A stretch of DNA of 64,000 nucleotides, taken from positions 1-64,000 of the forward strand of contig CAKUIF010000011.1 in the NCBI GenBank assembly GCA_934660915.1. Reading direction: 5' to 3'. The notes beneath the pieces were generated by a model that made no database searches, was not told the DNA's origin, and saw only the letters and a list, made by a program, of their open reading frames with translations. The first letter of the stretch is position 1, and each line of letters begins with the position of its first letter. This stretch comes from an uncultured Olsenella sp. (GTDB taxonomy: Bacteria; Actinomycetota; Coriobacteriia; Coriobacteriales; Atopobiaceae). Shown here piece by piece: positions 60,381 to 64,000 of this stretch. A program made the translations under genes and the position numbers.

Positions 60381-60813
60381 CACAAGCCCTTGCACAACAC
60401 CCTTTAAGCGGCGCAAACGCTGCGAGTACCTTGAGAACCGGATACCAAATTCAGCCTTCGGGCTGCGCGGATAGCCCTCCGCGAACAATAAGGGCTACCG
60501 AGAACCGCCACGGCTGCGCTAAGGCGTGCCCCCTTCTTCGGAGAATGCCCCCATTCTCTAGTGGCGTAACGGACCCCCCATCAGCTGACCATGCACAGTT
60601 GCCGTACCTTAACGCGGCTGCGGCGGTTCTCGGGCGTGAGCGTGCCACGCTGCCGATTGGCTACCTATAAACCCATGTGATGAAAGTCAACCTCACAAGC
60701 CAATCGGCGGCGCGGTGCGCTCGCGGAACGGCCCCGGTGCGCCGGGGAGTCACATAAAAAGACCCCACTGGTCGGCCAAGACAAAACAGCGGGGTTTACC
60801 AAAAGAGGTGAAC
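60381..60813 (+). other. Non-coding, structured stretch of the prophage
   Basis: 433 bases without a credible gene. Long-range complementary pairs: 60498-60509 with 60622-60633 (12 bases around cgagaaccgcc), and 60652-60662 with 60698-60708 (gccgattggct/agccaatcggc). A local hairpin near 60540-60556 (agaatgcccccattct) lies inside the first pair. The last 60 bases (accccac ... gcggggttt) lead into the ribosome site of the next gene. It could be an untranslated RNA, an origin or a regulatory leader. Confidence 0.5.
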
Positions 60814-60981
60814 ATGAGCATACCAAAAAAGGTCGAGGGCCTGTTGCTTGGACTTACGGTTTCCGGGATCCTGCCGGGTGTACTCGCCGCGATCGTGACC
60901 GAGTACATCAACATCGGCATCCCGATGTTCGCGGGCGGGCTTGTCCTCGCCGCAATCGGAGTCCATGTGTACCTGCGCTAG
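60814..60981 (+). CDS. Two-helix membrane micro-protein (55 aa)
   Basis: 55 residues: a short basic start (MSIPKKVEG), a helix (LLLGLTVSGILPGVLAAIV), a turn (TEYINIGIP) and a second helix (MFAGGLVLAAIGVHVYL). Ribosome site AAAGAGGTGAAC gives good support. No homology is recognised; small double-helix proteins are common in phage early regions. Confidence 0.6.
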   Translation: MSIPKKVEGLLLGLTVSGILPGVLAAIVTEYINIGIPMFAGGLVLAAIGVHVYLR

Positions 60982-61027
60982 GCCCCCGAAACTCACACTC
61001 TCGGCCAAGGGAATGTGCAGGGCGGTA

Positions 61028-61417
61028 GTGAAAGAAATTATTGACAATCACTCGTTGTCATACAGCAAGAAACAACGCAGGTGGACCACTCACGAGATAA
61101 CCTACCTGCGGCAACACCGTTCTGAAGGCTCAGACGCAATCGCCGAAGCTCTAGGAAGAAGCCGTTACTCAATTCAAGTTATGGCTTCTCGCATTGGCGT
61201 TTCGCTAGGCCGTCGCGGCCCCGGCGAGGTCTGCCCCATCTGCCAGACATACACGATCGCGCTCAACTCGGCTGCGGCGAAGCACGGCATGTGCGTCTGC
61301 TGCTACGAGCGGCGCAAGGCGGACATAAGGCGGCAGGCCGAAGCCGAGAAGCGGTGCAAGCAGCTCTACGAGAAAGAGAAGAAGCGGGCGCAAAGGAGGT
61401 CGCGCGATGCGGACTAG
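61028..61417 (+). CDS. HTH plus zinc-ribbon DNA-binding protein
   Basis: About 129 aa. A SANT/Myb-like helix-turn-helix (QRRWTTHEITYLRQHRSEGSDAIAEALGRSRYSIQVMASRIG) is followed by a four-Cys zinc ribbon (CPIC ... CVCC) and a Lys/Arg-rich helical tail. Probably a phage regulator or a small DNA-binding accessory for the HNH protein encoded next, which overlaps its end by 11 bases. The start is uncertain: GTG 61028 (weak AGGGCGG) or ATG 61013; both have poor ribosome sites. Confidence 0.6.
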   Translation: MKEIIDNHSLSYSKKQRRWTTHEITYLRQHRSEGSDAIAEALGRSRYSIQVMASRIGVSLGRRGPGEVCPICQTYTIALNSAAAKHGMCVCCYERRKADIRRQAEAEKRCKQLYEKEKKRAQRRSRDAD

Positions 61418-61799
61418 GGTTTGCCCAAAGTGCGGGAAGCCTTACCCGATAGGGCAGAGCTGCCCGAGGTGCCGGGTCAGGCACAAGGGCACAACGCGCA
61501 CCAAGGAGCAGGAGCGCAAGCGGTTTGAAGCCAACCCCTGGCGGCGCGGGTACGACAAGAAGGGCTACCACGCGGCCCGGCAGCAGGTCATAGCGATGCA
61601 GCTTGGCCACTGCGCCCGGTGCGGCAGGCAAATAGCCGCCATGGACGCCACAGGGGCTTGGAAGACCGTCTCAGGCGGCGTCCACCACATCAAACCGCTT
61701 TCGGCGGGCGGCACGAACGAGATAGGAAACCTCGTTTTGCTGTGCGCCCCGTGCCACAACGCAGTCGAGGCAATGAGAAGGAGGGAGGAGAAGCGTTGA
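61407..61799 (+). CDS. HNH endonuclease
   Basis: 130 aa. An N-terminal zinc knuckle (CPKCGKPYPIGQSCPRC) precedes a basic linker (NPWRRGYDKKGYHAARQQVI, like the WRKAR lead of phage HNH proteins) and the HNH domain: CARCGRQ, the HH of GGVHHIKPLSAGG, and NEIGNLVLLCAPCHNAVE. In many phages such a protein acts with the terminase, but here it sits in the early region, so a recombination or host-takeover role is possible. Overlaps both neighbours. Confidence 0.88.
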   Translation: MRTRVCPKCGKPYPIGQSCPRCRVRHKGTTRTKEQERKRFEANPWRRGYDKKGYHAARQQVIAMQLGHCARCGRQIAAMDATGAWKTVSGGVHHIKPLSAGGTNEIGNLVLLCAPCHNAVEAMRRREEKR

Positions 61800-62131
61800 A
61801 CAAGAAGAGGGAAGCCACCACAAGCGACGGCAGGTTCGAGGACTTCCGGTTCCAAGTGAGCCTCGCCGTCGAGACGTTGATTCAGTCCATCGAGAACGAG
61901 CCGTTGCCCGCGAACTCACGGGCACTGGCCTTCGCGATGGCCTACGGGCTTAAGCCCAAGATGTGCTACACGTTGGCCCAGACCGAGAAGTACACCGGCA
62001 TATCGCAGGAAATCCTCGTGAAGGAGCACGACGCCGGGCGGCTCAGGTTCTTCCGCCCGAAGTGCTCGGAGCGCGGCACGTTCATTACGTGCGCAGACCT
62101 CGACGCCTGGATCGAGGAGAACAGCCGATGA
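61796..62131 (+). CDS. Excisionase/AlpA-like helix-turn-helix protein
   Basis: 111 aa from the TTG at 61796, which overlaps the HNH stop (TTGA) and has GGAGGAG five bases upstream. The C-terminal half reads CYTLAQTEKYTGISQEILVKEHDAGRLRFFRP ... TFITCADLDAWIEENSR, the winged-helix pattern of AlpA/excisionase/MerR-type DNA-binding domains. The N-terminal 50 residues are helical. Could assist excision or early control. Confidence 0.75.
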   Translation: MNKKREATTSDGRFEDFRFQVSLAVETLIQSIENEPLPANSRALAFAMAYGLKPKMCYTLAQTEKYTGISQEILVKEHDAGRLRFFRPKCSERGTFITCADLDAWIEENSR

Positions 62132-62271
62132 CTTGGGTCAGCGACGAGATCGCGGCTGACCTCGCCCGGATATTCGCCGACGAGCAGCGGGAGAACCGAA
62201 TCTACGGCGACCCGCCCGAGGACGGTGAGGACGATGGGCAGGACGAGGAAGAGCGCGAAGAGCGCTGGTAG
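62128..62271 (+). CDS. Acidic micro-protein (47 aa)
   Basis: MTWVSDEIAADLARIFADEQ and then a tail dominated by Asp and Glu (GEDDGQDEEEREERW). Begins with ATGA overlap on the previous stop and overlaps the next gene by 38 bases in another frame. Net charge is strongly negative, as in DNA-mimic inhibitors, but that idea rests on composition alone. No family recognised. Confidence 0.55.
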   Translation: MTWVSDEIAADLARIFADEQRENRIYGDPPEDGEDDGQDEEEREERW

Positions 62272-62614
62272 CTCCTTTGAGCGCCTTATCGCCGACTACC
62301 TGGCCGACGAGTTGGGCGAGGACGTTGACCGCCAAGTCAAGGCGGGCGCAAACGACCTGGGCGACGTGCGCGGCGTGAGGATTCTCGGCCAGCCCGTCGT
62401 GATCGAGTGCAAGGAGTACCGGGGCCAGCACAACTTGCCCGAGTGGTACCGCGAAGCGGAGCGCGAGCGCGACAACAAGGGCGCGTGCATCGGCGTTGTC
62501 GTTTGGAAGCGGTACGGCAAGGGTAAGGCGCAAGACCAGCACGTATCCATGACCATGGCGGAGTTCGTCCGCCTGTTAAAGCTAGTGAACGGAGGTGGCG
62601 CCGATGGCGATTAA
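62234..62614 (+). CDS. PD-(D/E)XK nuclease, Hjc-like Holliday junction resolvase type
   Basis: 126 aa. GSSFERLIADYLADELGED, then DLGDVRGVRILGQPVVIECKEYRG gives the D...ExK core, and EWYREAERERDNKGACIGVVVWKRYG follows with the motif IV helix. The layout is that of archaeal Hjc and its phage relatives; the protein may cut recombination intermediates or act as another structure-specific nuclease. It replaces the RusA gene often found here. ATG 62234 with GGTGAGG upstream. Overlaps YqaJ by 11 bases. Confidence 0.75.
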   Translation: MGRTRKSAKSAGSSFERLIADYLADELGEDVDRQVKAGANDLGDVRGVRILGQPVVIECKEYRGQHNLPEWYREAERERDNKGACIGVVVWKRYGKGKAQDQHVSMTMAEFVRLLKLVNGGGADGD

Positions 62615-63575
62615 GGGAGAGGGCACCGTCTTTGAGCTTATCCGGACGCCGGAGGATGACCGCGACGCATGGCTTGACCTGCGTAAGAAGGGAATCGGCG
62701 GCTCGGACGTGGCCGCTATCATGGGCCTTTCGGCCTTCCGCTCGGCCTATTCGGTGTGGGCGGAGAAGTCAGGCCTTTACCAGCCCGAGGACATATCCGA
62801 CAAGCCCGCAGTCCACTGGGGCAACGTCCTTGAGCCGATCGTCGGCGGCGAGTACGCGGAGAACCACCCGGCCCGCGAGGTAAGGCGCGTGAACGCCGTC
62901 TGCCGCAACCTCAAGCGGCCCTGGGCGCAGGCATCGCTTGACTACGAGGTCAAAGACCCGGTTCTCGGTTGGGGAGTCCTCGAGATCAAGACGGCGGGCG
63001 CGATGCGCGCCAAGGACTGGGAGGAAGGCGTTCCCGTCTACTACCAGACGCAGGTCGTGCACTACCTCAGCGTCACGGGAAGGCCCTTCGCGGACGTGGC
63101 GGTGCTTATCGGCGGGTCCGATTACCGCGAGTACCGCATCATGCGCGACGCGGAGGACGAAGCGGCGGTTGTCGGCGCTGTTGACGCCTTCTGGTGTGAC
63201 CACGTGCTCAAGGGCGAGCCGCCCGAGATCACGGGCGCGAGGGATGACGGCGCGGCGGTGTTCGCAGTCAGCGGCATGGGCGGCAAGGAAGTGCCGCACG
63301 TCGATATGTCGCAGGCCATGGCCGACTACATCAGCGCCAAGTACGCGAAGGCCCAGGCGGAGGAGGCGTTCAAGGACGCTTCCAACCGACTGAAAAAGGA
63401 GATCGGCCAGAACGCGGCCCTTGAGTGCGACGCGGGCAAGTTCTCGTGGCGCAGGTACACCGTGAACCAGTTCGACAAGAAGGGGTTCGAAGCCGACCAC
63501 CCGGACCTCGCAGACCAGTACTCGAAGATGGCCGTCTGGGACGGCGGAATCGTCTTCAAGCCACGAAAGGAGTAG
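62604..63575 (+). CDS. YqaJ-family viral recombinase (exonuclease)
   Basis: 323 aa, lambda-exonuclease-like. RDAWLDLRKKGIGGSDVAAIMGLS, HWGNVLEPIVGGEYAE, and the nuclease core ASLDYEV ... GWGVLEIKTAG (Asp, Glu, Lys), then PVYYQTQVVHYLSVTG. Resects double-strand ends to produce single strands for the annealase RecT encoded next. The ATG at 62604 has GGAGGTGG upstream. Residues beyond 220 include a coiled-coil-like segment before a beta tail. Confidence 0.92.
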   Translation: MAIKGEGTVFELIRTPEDDRDAWLDLRKKGIGGSDVAAIMGLSAFRSAYSVWAEKSGLYQPEDISDKPAVHWGNVLEPIVGGEYAENHPAREVRRVNAVCRNLKRPWAQASLDYEVKDPVLGWGVLEIKTAGAMRAKDWEEGVPVYYQTQVVHYLSVTGRPFADVAVLIGGSDYREYRIMRDAEDEAAVVGAVDAFWCDHVLKGEPPEITGARDDGAAVFAVSGMGGKEVPHVDMSQAMADYISAKYAKAQAEEAFKDASNRLKKEIGQNAALECDAGKFSWRRYTVNQFDKKGFEADHPDLADQYSKMAVWDGGIVFKPRKE

Positions 63576-63578
63576 ACG

Positions 63579-64000
63579 ATGGGTGCAATCACCAAGGCCC
63601 AGCAGGAGATTCAGCAGGGCAAGCCCGCGACGTTCGCGGACCTCGTCAAGAAGGTAAGCCCACAGTTCCAGGCCGTCATGCCGAAGGGGTTCAAGGCCGA
63701 GCGCCTAGCCCAGATGGCTATCTCGGCGTACAACCAGACCCCGAAGCTCGCCGAGTGCAGCGTGCCGTCCATCCTGTCTTGCTGCCTGCGCTGCGCGAGT
63801 CTCGGCCTTGAGCCTAGCGCGGTTGACGGGATGGGCCGCGCCTACATCCTCCCGTACAAGAACCGCAAGACGGGCGCGATGGAAGCGCAGTTCATTCTCG
63901 GCAAGAACGGCATGGTCGAGCTTGTTCAGCGCAGCCAGCTCGTGAAGTCGCTCAGGACCCAGTGCGTCTACGAGGGTGACGAGTTCGACTACTGGGAGGA
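63579..64000 (+). CDS. recT: RecT single-strand annealing protein (truncated by window edge)
   Basis: First 140 residues. QFQAVMPKGFKAERLAQMAISAYNQTPKLAECSVPSILSCCLRCASLGLEPSAVDGMGRAYILPYKN and EAQFILGKNGMVELVQRSQLVKSLRTQ match the RecT core. Anneals complementary strands in phage recombination together with the YqaJ exonuclease, whose stop is three bases upstream. Start: ATG behind AAAGGAGTAGACG. The C-terminus lies outside the window. Confidence 0.93.
   Translation, partial: MGAITKAQQEIQQGKPATFADLVKKVSPQFQAVMPKGFKAERLAQMAISAYNQTPKLAECSVPSILSCCLRCASLGLEPSAVDGMGRAYILPYKNRKTGAMEAQFILGKNGMVELVQRSQLVKSLRTQCVYEGDEFDYWE

Larger units (their letters stand above)
56094..64000. mobile_element. Left part of an integrated temperate phage
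   Basis: Gene order int (inward-facing), accessory genes, repressor/Cro switch, antirepressor, recombination genes, all right of rpoD. The left attachment site should lie between the rpoD stop (56093) and the int stop (56155). The core sequence cannot be fixed without the right end, which is outside the window. Gene content and tight overlaps are typical of siphophages of Gram-positive hosts. Codon use from 61 kb on resembles the host, while the switch region is AT-richer. Confidence 0.92.

Noticed and set aside
60431..60670. 79-codon frame in the phage gap
   Set aside because: No ribosome site, no hydrophobic or motif pattern, and it crosses the paired segments of the structured stretch.

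Overview
The window is high-GC bacterial chromosome carrying the left end of an integrated phage. The style suggests Actinomycetota, most likely class Coriobacteriia (Collinsella/Olsenella-like): strong G/C third-position bias, GTG and TTG starts behind purine-rich ribosome sites, Tat-type lipoproteins, a class A RNase P RNA and a rimP-nusA-infB-rbfA-nrnA-truB-ribF-dnaG-rpoD series. The genus is an inference; no rRNA gene is present. Layout: 1-1018 holds a small BrnT-like gene and an acidic orphan. 1304-16552 holds housekeeping and metabolic genes: an LtaS-type phosphoglycerol transferase, NUDIX hydrolase, flavodoxin-fold reductase, methionine aminopeptidase with a SEC-C zinc motif, Fe-alcohol dehydrogenase, acetolactate synthase-type ThDP enzyme, an orphan nuclease-like protein, IMPACT protein, lone PTS EIIA, rnpB, GNAT acetyltransferase, glycosyltransferase, cold shock protein and CCA-adding enzyme. 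16781-17172 is a Gln-Glu-Glu tRNA cluster with its own promoter and terminator. 17408-20658 is a complete polar amino acid ABC importer, followed by a cytidylate kinase-like protein and a single-chain L-serine dehydratase. 23255-30947 (minus strand) holds a YaiI/YqxD protein, a second Fe-alcohol dehydrogenase, and an ABC exporter next to a two-component pair whose kinase has almost no extracellular loop (BceRS-like layout). 31440-33296 is a CstA-type transporter behind three 21-bp-spaced iterons and a terminator-bearing leader. Two cupins follow. 34629-39441 (minus strand) is a tightly packed five-gene operon: circularly permuted ATP-grasp, alpha-E protein, transglutaminase-like protein and two M14 aspartoacylase/AstE-like proteins, one of which has lost its metal ligands. 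A YgjP-type metallopeptidase, a fused ABC protein with a very large extracytoplasmic domain and a lipoprotein lead into the translation/transcription operon at 44591-56093.

From about 56100 to the right edge lies a prophage immediately downstream of rpoD: tyrosine integrase, small membrane proteins, a Tat lipoprotein in the lysogeny module, CI-like and Cro-like regulators around a shared operator, a Bro-N/KilAC antirepressor, a structured non-coding stretch, then overlapping recombination genes (zinc-finger HTH, HNH, HTH, acidic micro-protein, PD-(D/E)XK nuclease, YqaJ exonuclease, RecT, which runs off the edge).

The gaps between host genes are unusually structured. Several hold long perfect inverted repeats of unrelated sequence, and at least three hold locus-specific arrays in which several direct copies of a 23-28-nt unit are followed by inverted copies. 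A short polar motif (cttcttgcc or cttctttcc) recurs in these gaps, almost always on the + strand. These gaps, the amidoligase operon with its degenerate M14 partner, and the CstA control region are the parts most worth a second look.
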